DNA of 64,000 bases from Bacillus taeanensis (GCF_003318295.1 NZ_QOCW01000026.1:1-64000), one strand, 5' to 3'; positions 27,342 to 36,675 are shown, numbered from the stretch's first letter. The notes: generated by a model not told the origin, from the letters alone. Program-made: numbers and translations.

Positions 27342-27502
27342 TTAGATTGCTCCTTTCAAATAGGTTATAAAAACAACAAATTCTTTAATAGAATGTGAAG
27401 TGAAAAGGGAATTATACAAGCTAATTAAAAAAGCATGCTTATACTTTATTGGAATTGTTGTTACAATAACATAGAACAATAAGCAGGAAAGAAGGAATAC
27501 AT

Positions 27503-28741
27503 ATGATTAAATTATTTACAGATAGTGATCTTGACGGCTTAGGCTGTGGCTTAATAGCGAAAATAGCTTTTAAAGATAAGGCAGATGTTTCTTATTGCTC
27601 ATATCGCAATTTAAATCAACGTGTCACAGGGTTTCTTCATAACCCAGAAAATAATGATGTACGTATTTACATTACAGATCTTTCAGTAAATGAAGAGGTA
27701 GAAAAGAAACTTGCAGAACGCTTTAAAAAGGGAAAGCTTGTTCAAATGGTTGACCATCATGTAACAGCTCTTCATTTCAATAATCATGAATGGGGATTTG
27801 TGAAGACAGAATATGAGTCAGGTAAGAAAACATCAGCGACCTCTTTATTCTATGAGTTTTTATTAGAAAAAAAATTAATCGAACCGAATAAAGCTTTAGA
27901 GGAGTTTATTGAGCTTGTGCGCCAGTATGATACATGGGAATGGGATGAAAATAATAACGTTGCAGCGAAGCGTTTAAATGATTTATTTTTTATTATTGGT
28001 ATTGAACAGTTTGAAAAAGATATGTTATCACGCATTCAGGAAAATCCACAGTCATTTTCATTAAACGAAACAGAAAACATGATTTTAGATATGGAAGAAA
28101 AGAAAATTGAGCGTTATATTAATATGAAAAATCGCCAAATGGTACAGGCATTTATCGATGAGTACTGTGTAGGGATTGTCCATGCTGAAAATTATCATTC
28201 TGAGCTTGGCAATGCCCTCGGCAAAAAGAATCCTCATCTTGATTTAATTGCCATTATTAATGCAGGTAATAAAAAGATGGGTTTTCGAACAATCTATGAT
28301 CATGTCGATGTGTCTGCATTTGCTCAAAAGTTTGGTGGTGGCGGTCATCCGAAAGCTTCAGGTTGTTCGTTAACATCGGAAACGTTTAAAAAGTTTGTGG
28401 TTAACGTATTTGATCTTGAACCGAGACGACCTGATGCTGAACAAAATCAATATAATGTAACAGATTCAGAATTTGGTGTCTGGTATGAAAACCGAAAAGG
28501 TGAAATTTCACATATTAGAAAGACGGACAATGAGAAATGGGAAATCCTTCATGACGGAAAGGTTCTTAATAAACCATTTTCAACATTTGAAGATGCTGAG
28601 CATTTCTTAAAACGTTATTATGTATCATGGCTTCAATATGATCATCAATTTATTGAATACCTTACAAAAACCTACAAAGTAAAAGAAGAAAAATTAAAAA
28701 ATAAATTCACGGAAGAAATGAAAAGAATTATAAAAAAGTAG
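27503..28741 (+). CDS. nrnB: DHH-family oligoribonuclease (NrnB-like)
   Basis: A 412-residue DHH phosphoesterase. The N-terminal domain has FTDSDLDGLGCG, equivalent to the first metal-binding Asp motif, and MVDHHVTAL, the DHH motif near residue 90. The DHHA1 part has FGGGGHPKASGCS, the GGGH substrate-binding motif. The C-terminal 110 residues are an extra domain seen in B. subtilis NrnB (YngD), a nanoRNase that degrades short oligoribonucleotides. Start ATG after GAAAGAAGGA. The stop codon forms part of the terminator stem. Confidence 0.88.
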   Translation: MIKLFTDSDLDGLGCGLIAKIAFKDKADVSYCSYRNLNQRVTGFLHNPENNDVRIYITDLSVNEEVEKKLAERFKKGKLVQMVDHHVTALHFNNHEWGFVKTEYESGKKTSATSLFYEFLLEKKLIEPNKALEEFIELVRQYDTWEWDENNNVAAKRLNDLFFIIGIEQFEKDMLSRIQENPQSFSLNETENMILDMEEKKIERYINMKNRQMVQAFIDEYCVGIVHAENYHSELGNALGKKNPHLDLIAIINAGNKKMGFRTIYDHVDVSAFAQKFGGGGHPKASGCSLTSETFKKFVVNVFDLEPRRPDAEQNQYNVTDSEFGVWYENRKGEISHIRKTDNEKWEILHDGKVLNKPFSTFEDAEHFLKRYYVSWLQYDHQFIEYLTKTYKVKEEKLKNKFTEEMKRIIKK

Positions 28742-28767
28742 AGCAGGGATCCCTGCTCTACTTTTTT
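28738..28767 (+). terminator. terminator overlapping the nrnB stop codon
   Basis: Perfect palindrome of 24 bases, GTAGAGCAGGGA followed by its complement, then six T. The TAG stop lies in the left arm. Confidence 0.88.
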
Positions 28768-28769
28768 AT

Positions 28770-28910
28770 AAGATAAGTATAAGTTTTGTGTCTAGCTCCA
28801 GCGCCTATCCCCTCGAGTCAAATAACCTTACGCCGTAAAGGCAAAAGCGCCTTTTCGTCGTAAGAACATTTGCTTGTCGGGGGTGAGCAAGGCGCTTGCG
28901 CTTTTCTTAT
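28770..28910 (+). repeat. large hairpin repeat, copy 2
   Basis: Second copy of the 25524-25669 element in the same orientation. The outer arms are kept (AGCGCC / GGCGCT). The left inner arm has drifted (AAATAACCTTACGCCG) while the right arm is unchanged, so the top stem has several mismatches. It lies between the nrnB terminator and the 3' end of the AIM24-like gene, where it cannot affect translation of either. Confidence 0.85.
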
Positions 28911-28912
28911 AA

Positions 28913-29704
28913 TTAATCATCCCCATCAATAAGATCAAAGACTCCGCCTAAAATACTTCCTTCACCTTTAGATTGTCCTCCTGCTTGGGGAGCTGCTGCA
29001 AATATACGGCTTGCCAGACGACTAAATGGAAGAGATTGTACCCACACACTTCCAGGACCTTGCAATGTAGCAAAAAATAATCCTTCGCCTCCAAACAGCA
29101 TTGTTTTGACTCCTTTTACCATTTCAATGCTATAATTTACATCTTGGGTCATCGCAACGAGACAGCCTGTATCAAGGCGCAGTACTTCACCAGGCTGAAG
29201 GTCTTTACGAATAATCGTACCTCCTGCATGCACAAATGCCATGCCATCGCCTTCAAGTTTTTGCATAATAAAGCCTTCACCGCCAAAGAAACCAGCCCGA
29301 AGTTTACGTTGAAACTCTACGCCAACTGTTACACCTTTGGCTGCACAAAGAAACGCATCTTTTTGACAAATGATTTTTCCGTTGAGTTCACTTAAATTAA
29401 GTGGAATAATCTTTCCAGGGTATGGAGACGCAAAAGAAACATGACTTTTCCCTTGACCTGTATGAGTAAAGGCGGTCATAAATAAGCTTTCGCCCGTAAT
29501 AAGTCGTTTTCCAGCACCAAATAATTTTCCCATGACTCCTTTTTGAGCGGAGCCGTCCCCAAAAATGGTTTCCATTTGAATGCCTTCTTCCATCATCATT
29601 AAGCTCCCAGCTTCAGCTATGACAGTTTCCTGAGGGTCAAGTTCGATTTCAACAAACTGCATGTCATCGCCGTGAAGTTTATAATCGACTTCATGATTTA
29701 CCAC
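28913..29704 (-). CDS. AIM24 / TIGR00266 family protein
   Basis: A 263-residue all-beta protein of the AIM24 family. Signatures are VIAEAGSLMMMEEGIQMET, GESLFMTAFTHTG and the repeated LRLDTGCLVAM...GVKTMLFGGEGLFFATLQGPG. The fold is a tryptophan-RNA-binding-attenuator-like beta prism; the cellular role in bacteria is unknown. GTG start at 29704, eight bases after AGGGGGA. Monocistronic. Confidence 0.85.
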   Translation of the reverse strand: MVNHEVDYKLHGDDMQFVEIELDPQETVIAEAGSLMMMEEGIQMETIFGDGSAQKGVMGKLFGAGKRLITGESLFMTAFTHTGQGKSHVSFASPYPGKIIPLNLSELNGKIICQKDAFLCAAKGVTVGVEFQRKLRAGFFGGEGFIMQKLEGDGMAFVHAGGTIIRKDLQPGEVLRLDTGCLVAMTQDVNYSIEMVKGVKTMLFGGEGLFFATLQGPGSVWVQSLPFSRLASRIFAAAPQAGGQSKGEGSILGGVFDLIDGDD

Positions 29705-29830
29705 CTGTCATTCCCCCTAAGGTTAATTATAAGCAGCAGTGTGTCTGCCTGTTATGTAGCGATCATTCTGTTAGTATTAGTATAAAGGAAATAGTTGGAT
29801 TTTAATAGAGGGTAATCGGGGGATAAAATA

Positions 29831-29871
29831 AAAAAACAGCCCCTTTCTTGTTTAGAAAGGGGCTGTTTTTT
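29831..29871. terminator. intrinsic terminator, strong 17-base arms
   Basis: AAAAAACAGCCCCTTTC / GAAAGGGGCTGTTTTTT with a 7-base loop. It lies just downstream of the small minus-strand gene at 29875. Confidence 0.9.
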
Positions 29872-29874
29872 TAT

Positions 29875-30015
29875 TTAACATGTATACAATGTATAGAGAA
29901 ATTCTTCTGATATCATAAATAAATATTCGTCATAATTAATAAGAGTATAATCTATAGACTGTGTAACCGTAAAGCTTTCGTAGTTTACATAGTGTTCGTT
30001 TAGCTGCATGTTCAT
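29875..30015 (-). CDS. small tyrosine-rich protein of unknown function
   Basis: Forty-six residues with seven Tyr and many acidic residues. AGGAGG sits eight bases before ATG 30015, and a strong terminator follows immediately, which together support a real gene. No family recognised. Confidence 0.6.
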   Translation of the reverse strand: MNMQLNEHYVNYESFTVTQSIDYTLINYDEYLFMISEEFLYTLYTC

Positions 30016-30222
30016 GATGATTCCTCCTACAAGCTTTTTTCTAGTATAATGGCAAAGGGAAAGAGAATCAATATTATTTTCTGAATAGTGAAACATTTAT
30101 TATTGGATTTTATGCCAAAATAAGGGGTAATAACGTAAGTTGTTTCAAAACTCTTTTTAAATCTTTGCTTGTTTGTATGTTTTTTTGAAAAACACAAACA
30201 CTATTTAAAAAGGAGTGATTAC

Positions 30223-30444
30223 ATGACAGGTGATTTAATTCGTTTATTAAGTATGTTTTTTGCCCCTATGGGTGGGGAAGAAAACAGCACCTCACAAAGC
30301 GAGAACGATTTCGTTGATTCGCAGATGTTTTTATCTGGTCTTCTCATTGGTATTCTAAGTTGTGTTGGCTTATTTATTTATATAAAACAGCGCGGCAGTA
30401 GATGGGGAAATATTCTTCGATTTATACTGAAAATTGCAAGATAA
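30223..30444 (+). CDS. small single-pass membrane protein
   Basis: Seventy-three residues. A mixed N-terminal part with a serine- and glutamate-rich stretch is followed by one hydrophobic segment (about residues 34-54, LSGLLIGILSCVGLFIYI) and a basic tail (KQRGSRWG...KIAR), which favours tail in the cytoplasm. AAAAAGGAG precedes the ATG. Unknown function. Confidence 0.65.
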   Translation: MTGDLIRLLSMFFAPMGGEENSTSQSENDFVDSQMFLSGLLIGILSCVGLFIYIKQRGSRWGNILRFILKIAR

Positions 30445-30457
30445 TAGAAGTCTGCTT

Positions 30458-31378
30458 TTATAAATTTGAATGTTTCTTTACATAATGATAATGAATGGTT
30501 TCATTTAAGCCCTGCTCCAGCGAGAAATGAGGCTGCCAATTAAGAGTGTAAATGGCTCTTCTATTATTTAATCTACTGTCGGTTATATCTCCTTCTTTTT
30601 TAGCTTTATAGCTTGTTTTAATGGTTTTATGAGTAAGTTTATGAAGGTGAGCTGTTAATTCATTAATGGTTGTTTTCGTATTGCTGCTTATATTTAGAAT
30701 ACTTTTTTCAACGCTTGAAAGGGCGGCGATATTTGCAGCCGCCACATCTTTTACAAAAATAAAATCTCGACTTTGATTGCCGTCCCCATAAATGGTGAGT
30801 GTTTCATCATGCAGAAGTTTATTAATAAAAACTGCAATCACTCCGCCTTCTCCAGCAGTATCCTGCCTCATACCGTATACATTCGCATAACGTAAAATGG
30901 TATAAGAAAGGTCATATTGTTCAGAAAAAAGCTTTATATAATCTTCAGCACTTAACTTAGAGAGTCCATAAAAAGATAAAGGGCTTTTCGTATCACCTTC
31001 CTCAATTGCTGCTTGCTTTGGTTCTCCATAAACAGCAGCAGAAGAGGCGAAAACAATTTTTTTTACGCCGTATTTGCAGCAGTTTTCAAGTACATTAATC
31101 GTACCAAGAATATTAATTTTGCCATCAATTTTTGGATTGCTGACAGAATAAGAAACACTTGTTTGAGCAGCTAGATGAATAACAGCATCGGGTAATTCTA
31201 CTTTGAAAATTTCCTTGAGGTTTTGATCGCAAATATCTATTTGATAAGCTTTAATAGAAGAATCAGCATACTTAGACTTATTTTTATCAATAATGATTGG
31301 TTGATACCCTTTTTGCTGCAAAATATCCACTGTATGTGACCCGATAAATCCTGCTCCTCCAGTAACAAAAACTTTCAT
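30458..31378 (-). CDS. NAD-dependent sugar epimerase/dehydratase (GalE-like)
   Basis: A 306-residue extended short-chain dehydrogenase. TGGAGFIGSHT binds NAD. The catalytic set is a Ser in FASSAAVYG and YGLSK (Tyr-x-x-x-Lys). NVYGMRQ and GDGNQSRDFIFVKDV are substrate-domain signatures common to UDP-glucose 4-epimerases and UDP-glucuronate epimerases. The exact sugar cannot be set. Start ATG at 31378 follows GGGGGGGAAA. It is divergent from the polysaccharide genes and belongs to that locus by function. Confidence 0.85.
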   Translation of the reverse strand: MKVFVTGGAGFIGSHTVDILQQKGYQPIIIDKNKSKYADSSIKAYQIDICDQNLKEIFKVELPDAVIHLAAQTSVSYSVSNPKIDGKINILGTINVLENCCKYGVKKIVFASSAAVYGEPKQAAIEEGDTKSPLSFYGLSKLSAEDYIKLFSEQYDLSYTILRYANVYGMRQDTAGEGGVIAVFINKLLHDETLTIYGDGNQSRDFIFVKDVAAANIAALSSVEKSILNISSNTKTTINELTAHLHKLTHKTIKTSYKAKKEGDITDSRLNNRRAIYTLNWQPHFSLEQGLNETIHYHYVKKHSNL

Positions 31379-31497
31379 AGATTTCCCCCCCCTTGTATTG
31401 AAAATTAAGTACATTTTATGAAAGGTGAGAATGGAATATTCTTTACCAAAATGCAATATGATTCAAATAACACTGAAACAAGAAGGGAGTTCATGGA

Positions 31498-32529
31498 TTG
31501 GATGAACAGAGAGAGGATGTTGGAGCGCTCGTTATTTCATTAGATTTTGAACTCCATTGGGGACTGCGTGACTTATATAGGGCTGATGATCCTTATATAA
31601 AAAGAATTCTTCATGCGAGAGAGGTGATCCCGAAGCTTCTTGATCTATTTGAAAAGCATGAAATTGCGGCCACATGGGCCGTGGTTGGTTTTTTATTCGC
31701 TAAATCACGAGCTGAACTTGCTATGTATTCTCCAAAAGAAAGGCCAAATTATATTCATTCACACCTTAATCCTTACCGTGAAATAGTTGGAGACACAGAG
31801 TGTGAGGATCCTCTGAACTTTGCTTCAAGCTTAATTAAGCAAATTCAACAGTGAAAGCGACAAGAAATTGCTACCCACACTTTTTCTCACTATTATTGTC
31901 TAGAGAAAGGGCAAACTTCTCAATCATTTGTGGCTGATTTAGAAAGTGCTGTTGCTATTGCAAACCAATATGGAATCTCTATCCGTTCTATTGTATTTCC
32001 GAGAAATCAATATAACCCTGAATATAAGCACCTACTTTTAGAGAGGGGGATTATCTGCTATCGGGGCAATGAGCAGCATTCAATGTATAGAGTAAATATT
32101 GACAACTATAATGCTCCTTATAAGCGAATATTTCGTTTAATAGACAGCTATGTAAATTTAAGTGGACATCACCTTATTTCATGGCAGAATATTATCGAAC
32201 ATTCAGGACTTTGCAATGTCCCATCAAGCCGTTTTTATAGACCGCCTGTCAAAGGACTTTCTTTGTTAAACCATTATCGACAAAAACGAATTATAAAATC
32301 TATCTATGCTGCTGCGAAGTCAAAAAAAATTTTTCATTTATGGTGGCATCCGCATAATTTTGGGAGCGATAGTGAAGCAAGGTTAAGTGAACTAGAGGAA
32401 ATCTTTTACCATTTTAAAAGGTGTAAAAAGGAATATGGGATGAAGTCTATTAATATGATAGAAACAGCTCAATTAGGGCGTTCTAAATGGGAACATTCTA
32501 AGCAGACTTCCTTTGTAAAGGAGCGTTAA
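31498..32529 (+). pseudogene. polysaccharide deacetylase family gene with internal stop
   Basis: A NodB-type carbohydrate esterase interrupted by one in-frame TGA at 31852-31854. Before it, VISLDFELHWGLRD carries the first metal-binding Asp region. After it, in the same frame, come EIATHTFSHYYC (the HTxxH-like metal motif) and a C-terminal half to 32529. Without the stop the protein would be about 343 residues. TGG to TGA is the simplest change. The start is TTG at 31498 with AAGGGAG. It opens a forward-strand polysaccharide gene row whose other members are also damaged. Confidence 0.82.
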
Positions 32530-32535
32530 CGCCAT

Positions 32536-33231
32536 ATGGATTTTGACCTTTCTGATGTGATAAATATTCTTAAGCAGCGAATTGTACTGCTTCTAAGTAT
32601 CATTATTCCATCGGTGTTCATTACAGGTTGGATTAGTTTTGCTATACTTCCTCCTCAATATGAAGCGGTTACAACGCTGTTAGTTCAAACACAGAATCCT
32701 TCTACCCAAATTAACTACAATGATTTAATTACAAATGAAAAGTTAATTGCTACATATGGAGAAATTATTAAAAGTAAACGGATTGCACGAGAAGTGATTG
32801 ATAAATTAAATTTAAAAGTAACAGAAGATGAACTGCTAAAAAAAGTAACAGCCTCAGGAGTGAAAGAATCTCTAGTTACAGAGATTAAAGTTAAATATAC
32901 AAATCAAGCAAAAGCTGCAGCCATTGCAAACGGTTTTGCTGATTCTTTCCAAAAAAATCTCCCTTTAATTATGAAAGTGGAAAATGTATCCATTCTTGAT
33001 CAAGCGATTGTTAATCAAAATTCTAAACCAGTTAGCCCTAATCCGTATATGAATATGTTTATTGTCTTTCTATTAGCTTTAAATATTAGCATTGTTATTT
33101 CAATTTTATTAGAAGTGATTGATAAGACGATTAAAACGGAAGAATCAGTCGAGGAAATGCTTGGACTTCCAGTTTTAGGAACAATTCCAAAAGGACCATC
33201 TAAGAAGCTTGAAATTCGACTAAGGGGGTAA
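32536..33231 (+). CDS. Wzz/YveK-type polysaccharide chain-length / co-polymerase protein
   Basis: A 231-residue membrane protein. A transmembrane helix at 18-38 and another at about 172-192 flank an extracytoplasmic domain with helix-forming sequence, ending in TEESVEEMLGLPVLGTIP, the proline-rich segment that contacts the partner tyrosine kinase. The kinase gene (YveL-type) is missing; the next frame is a truncated sugar transferase. Start ATG 7 bases after the pseudogene stop. It appears intact but probably has no working partner. Confidence 0.85.
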   Translation: MDFDLSDVINILKQRIVLLLSIIIPSVFITGWISFAILPPQYEAVTTLLVQTQNPSTQINYNDLITNEKLIATYGEIIKSKRIAREVIDKLNLKVTEDELLKKVTASGVKESLVTEIKVKYTNQAKAAAIANGFADSFQKNLPLIMKVENVSILDQAIVNQNSKPVSPNPYMNMFIVFLLALNISIVISILLEVIDKTIKTEESVEEMLGLPVLGTIPKGPSKKLEIRLRG

Positions 33232-33674
33232 TGATGATGAAGCGGACGACATTGTATTGTCTTGAAGAACCCCAGTCACCAACTGCTGAAGACGATCCGC
33301 GTATTGCAAATATTGGTAAATGGATGCGTAAAGCTCGTTTTGATGAACTTCCCCAGCTATTTAATGTTTTAAAAGGAGAAATGAGTTTAATTGGTCCTAG
33401 ACCTGAGCGTCCATATTTTGTAGAAAAGTTTAAAAAAACAAATCCAAATTACACGTATCGTTTTATGGTTAAGCCAGGAATGACTGGGCTTGCACAAATT
33501 ATGGGCAAATACACGTCAACGCCTGAAGATAAGCTGAGGTTTGATTTAATGTATGTACAAAATTATTCGCTGCTGCTTGATATAAAGATTCTATTTCGAA
33601 CATTCTATATTTTATTTAAGCGTGAAAGTTCCAATGGGGTAAAGAAGAAAGAAAAAATCATAAAACAAGAATAA
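33231..33674 (+). pseudogene. undecaprenyl-phosphate sugar transferase, N-terminally truncated
   Basis: Only the C-terminal part of a bacterial sugar transferase (initiating glycosyl-1-phosphate transferase) remains. DDPRIANIGKWMRK, DELPQLFNVLKGEMSLIGPR and VKPGMTGLAQIMGKY are its signatures and are well preserved. The membrane anchor and the N-terminal catalytic segment (KxxxxD and basic residues) are absent; the first 20 residues of this frame do not resemble the family. The gene directly abuts the Wzz-like gene, so a deletion probably joined the two and also removed the tyrosine kinase. Confidence 0.8.
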
Positions 33675-33764
33675 AGTGTTTAGTCTGAACAGATAACAGT
33701 CTGTAAGCATTTTATGTGTTTCTTTCCTGTTTAGAGATGATGTTGAGAAGAAAGTAGGAAAAAA

Positions 33765-34258
33765 ATGAGCAGCTTTTTAAAGTGGATGGTAGGATTAGGG
33801 GTTTTATTCATTCTTGCTATCGCTGGATTTTACAAAAGCTTTCATCCAACTGAACATTTTAAGGAGGAGCAGGTCCCTGTACTGGCATCACCACATATGT
33901 TATCAGAAACAATAAAATCAAAGAAAATGCCAGTTTTTCTTCAATCAAATTTAAAAGTAAAAAAAGAAAGTTTTAATCTTTTACTGCTCGGTATTGATGC
34001 AAGAAACTCGGAAAGATCTCGAACAGATGTCATGATGATTTTAAATATTAATCCAATACAGAAAAAAGTTGTAGTGATTGCCATACCTCGGGATACAAGA
34101 GTTTATGTAGAGAATATAGGTTATACAAAAATTAATCATGCCCATATTTTAGGGGAATCGGCAGTATGATGGATCCGCTCTTAAACAAAAAGCTTTATTA
34201 TTGGCTTGCTGATGAAAAAGAAGTACGCAAAATTAGTGAAGAAATTTTAAATGAATAA
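33765..34258 (+). pseudogene. LytR-CpsA-Psr ligase, internally deleted
   Basis: The first 130 residues are a typical LCP start: a transmembrane helix at 7-23, then FNLLLLGIDARNSERSRTD, VVVIAIPRDTRVYV and INHAHILG. A stop follows at 34167. The C-terminal tail (DPLLNKKLYYWLADEKEV...EEILNE) is found immediately after in another frame (34172-34258). The middle of the catalytic domain, about half of a normal LCP, is missing. LCP proteins attach polysaccharide to peptidoglycan, the final step of the pathway that this locus once encoded. Confidence 0.78.
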
Positions 34259-34325
34259 TTTAAAACATCTTCCTTACATTTTTGGGGATAATATGCCTGA
34301 AAAAAAAATGGAGGTGTTTTTTATT

Positions 34326-34496
34326 ATGGGAAAAAGTCGAAGCAATGAGCGAAAAGCGCAAACAAATGAAAGAGCTCGTAAGCAAAAACAGCAGGAAAAA
34401 ATTCAAGCAGCTTTTAATAATCCTGAAACGGAATTTTCGAGTGAGTTTAGTTTAGCAGAACAAAACCGTAAAAGTGAATTAGAACGCAATAAGTAA
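34326..34496 (+). CDS. small hydrophilic protein
   Basis: Fifty-six residues, very polar, with a basic Gln/Lys-rich first half (NERARKQKQQEK) and an acidic second half. TGGAGG precedes the ATG. The composition recalls small spore or nucleoid proteins of bacilli but no family is recognised. A terminator follows. Confidence 0.6.
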   Translation: MGKSRSNERKAQTNERARKQKQQEKIQAAFNNPETEFSSEFSLAEQNRKSELERNK

Positions 34497-34510
34497 AAAC
34501 TTATAATTAG

Positions 34511-34543
34511 AACCGCCTATGGCAGCATAAAAGGCGGTTTTTA
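34511..34543 (+). terminator. intrinsic terminator
   Basis: AACCGCCT / AGGCGGTT stem, 13-base loop and T tail after the small hydrophilic gene. Confidence 0.8.
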
Positions 34544-34572
34544 GATTTTGATATTTTATAAAGGGATGGTGT

Positions 34573-35463
34573 TCAAGTGGAAAAATATGTTAATAAATGA
34601 TTAGAAAATAATGTTATTTCAGTTGTTTCATATTTGGTAATTAAGTAGCTGGAAGCTGTTGGTAAACGAATTTTATTTGTTACTAATTCTAGTATTCTTC
34701 CTTCCAACACTTCTCGCTTTACGGTAGAGCGAGGCAGAAAAGAGACACCTAATCCTTCTTCAATAAATCGTTTCGTTACATGTACTTGAGAAACAGCCAT
34801 TGTTCGAATGCGCGGATATTTATTGCGCAGTTCAATAAGTAAGTCATCCCAATATTCGGGGTGATTATCTGTAATAATATTATTTTGATGAATTAATTGT
34901 TCAAAATCGAGCGGTACTGCTTGCTCTAAGTCATTTCCATCATGCGGGACTGCTAAAATAACAGGATCATCATACAATTTTTTTACCGAAAGGGAAGGTT
35001 TGAAAAGATTCATTCGCGATAATCCAATGTCAGCATCTCCTTTTTGGATGCAGTCTCCAATTTGCTTTGATTCTAGTACGTTTACTGAAACTTGGATGTC
35101 AGGGTATTTCTTTATAAATTCACGTATTAATGAAGGCAAAATAGATACAGCTATAAGCGGTGAGACTGCAAGTGTTAAATGCCGTTTATAACCTTGACGC
35201 CAACTTTCAATATCGAGAATTCCCTTTTCTAGGTGGATGAGCATTTTCTTTGCATACGGTAAAAAGCGATTCCCTGCAGGAGTTAAAAAGATATTGCGCC
35301 CTTTTCTTTCAAAGAGCGACATTCCGATCGCGTTTTCTAAATTTTTAATATGAACGGTTACTGTCGGCTGGGCGAGAAAAAGTTTTTCAGCCGTGCGGTG
35401 AAAATTTTCATATTGAGCTGCTGTTACAAACGTTTTTAACCAGCGAATATCCAATACTTTCAC
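34573..35463 (-). CDS. citR: LysR-family regulator (CitR-like)
   Basis: A 296-residue LysR regulator. The N-terminal winged helix has WLKTFVTAAQYENFHRTAEKLFLAQPTVTVHIKNLE, and the effector domain follows from about 90. It is divergent from a citrate synthase gene, as B. subtilis citR is from citA, where CitR represses citA. GTG start at 35463. The 110-base divergent promoter region holds an inverted repeat that probably is its operator. Confidence 0.88.
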   Translation of the reverse strand: MKVLDIRWLKTFVTAAQYENFHRTAEKLFLAQPTVTVHIKNLENAIGMSLFERKGRNIFLTPAGNRFLPYAKKMLIHLEKGILDIESWRQGYKRHLTLAVSPLIAVSILPSLIREFIKKYPDIQVSVNVLESKQIGDCIQKGDADIGLSRMNLFKPSLSVKKLYDDPVILAVPHDGNDLEQAVPLDFEQLIHQNNIITDNHPEYWDDLLIELRNKYPRIRTMAVSQVHVTKRFIEEGLGVSFLPRSTVKREVLEGRILELVTNKIRLPTASSYLITKYETTEITLFSNHLLTYFST

Positions 35464-35471
35464 TCCAATTG

Positions 35472-35518
35472 ATTATGAATGTTTATTAAAATAACTATTA
35501 TTATTTATTATTCATAAT
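35472..35518. promoter_or_regulatory. inverted repeat in the citR-citA promoter region
   Basis: ATTATGAAT (35472-35480) and ATTCATAAT (35510-35518) are exact inverted repeats 29 bases apart, flanking an AT-only stretch. Position between a LysR gene and its target fits a LysR-type operator. No binding data are visible. Confidence 0.5.
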
Positions 35519-35573
35519 TAACGATAAGATGTAAACTAATAAGTAAAGAAAAGATTCGAAGGGAGTTTACGTG

Positions 35574-36668
35574 ATGCTAAAGGTAACGGGGCTAGAAGGT
35601 GTTGTTGCAGGAGAAACAGAAATTAGCTTAGTGGACGGAGAAAAAGGTCATCTTGTCTACCGAGGTCATTGGGCAAAAGATTTAGCAGTTCATCATACAT
35701 TTGAGGAAGTTGCTTATTTATTGCTCTATGGTACGATGCCAACAGGTGAAGAACTGTTAAGATTCAAGAAAGCGCTCACAGGAAAAAGGGAGCTTCCTGA
35801 ACATGCAAAAGCAGTACTTGATGCACTGCCAAACGATATGGAAATGATGAGTGTACTGCGTACAGTCGTATCAGCAATGGGAACTTCTTCATATGGATGG
35901 GAACCTACTATTGAACAAGCAATGACAGTTACAGCTGTTATTCCTACCATTATTACATATCGTTATCATCAATTAAATAATAGAGAGCCTGTAAAGCCAA
36001 ATCTTGAGTATGATCATGTTGCAAACTATCTTTACATGCTTACAGGAAAAGAACCTAGTGAAGCTCATATCAAAGCATTAAGCGCCTATATGATTCTTAC
36101 GATGGAACATGGAATGAATGCTTCGACATTTTCAGGACGTGTGGTTCTTTCTACACAATCAGATTTAATATCAGCCGTAACAGGTGCAATTGGAGCTATG
36201 AAAGGTCCGCTTCATGGTGGAGCTCCTTCAGAAGTTATTGCACTGTTAGACGCCATTAATACAAAAGAAAATGCAGAGCCATGGATTCGTAAAGAGCTTG
36301 AAGCAGGTAGACGGTTAATGGGCTTTGGGCATCGCGTTTATAAAACCTATGATCCGCGTTCTGTTGCATTAAAAACAGTGGCTCAAGAATTATCTGGAAA
36401 AGATCCATGGTTAGATTTAGCTCTTTATGTAGAAGAAACAGCGATTCGGCTGCTTGATGAGTATAAGCCAGGACGCAAGTTATATTCGAATGTTGAGTTT
36501 TATGCTGCTGCTGTACTTCGAGCAGTTGAAATGCCATCAGAGCTTTATACACCGACATTTACAGCAAGCCGTATTATTGGTTGGACAGCGCATATTTTAG
36601 AACAATCAAAAAACAATCGTATTTTCCGTCCAAAAGCTGCTTATGTTGGAAAAATACCGAATAAATAA
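35574..36668 (+). CDS. citA: citrate synthase (CitA type)
   Basis: A 364-residue citrate synthase condensing oxaloacetate and acetyl-CoA. Active-site residues are seen in EHGMNASTF (His), MGFGHRVYKTYDPR (His and Arg) and the Asp of the C-terminal NVEFYAAAVLR segment. Similarity to B. subtilis CitA runs along the whole length as far as I can recall that sequence. The start is ATG 35574 or the adjacent GTG 35571; GAAGGGAG serves both. Divergent from citR. It is not linked to icd/mdh, which supports a CitA rather than CitZ identity. Confidence 0.92.
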   Translation: MLKVTGLEGVVAGETEISLVDGEKGHLVYRGHWAKDLAVHHTFEEVAYLLLYGTMPTGEELLRFKKALTGKRELPEHAKAVLDALPNDMEMMSVLRTVVSAMGTSSYGWEPTIEQAMTVTAVIPTIITYRYHQLNNREPVKPNLEYDHVANYLYMLTGKEPSEAHIKALSAYMILTMEHGMNASTFSGRVVLSTQSDLISAVTGAIGAMKGPLHGGAPSEVIALLDAINTKENAEPWIRKELEAGRRLMGFGHRVYKTYDPRSVALKTVAQELSGKDPWLDLALYVEETAIRLLDEYKPGRKLYSNVEFYAAAVLRAVEMPSELYTPTFTASRIIGWTAHILEQSKNNRIFRPKAAYVGKIPNK

Positions 36669-36675
36669 TAAGGAA

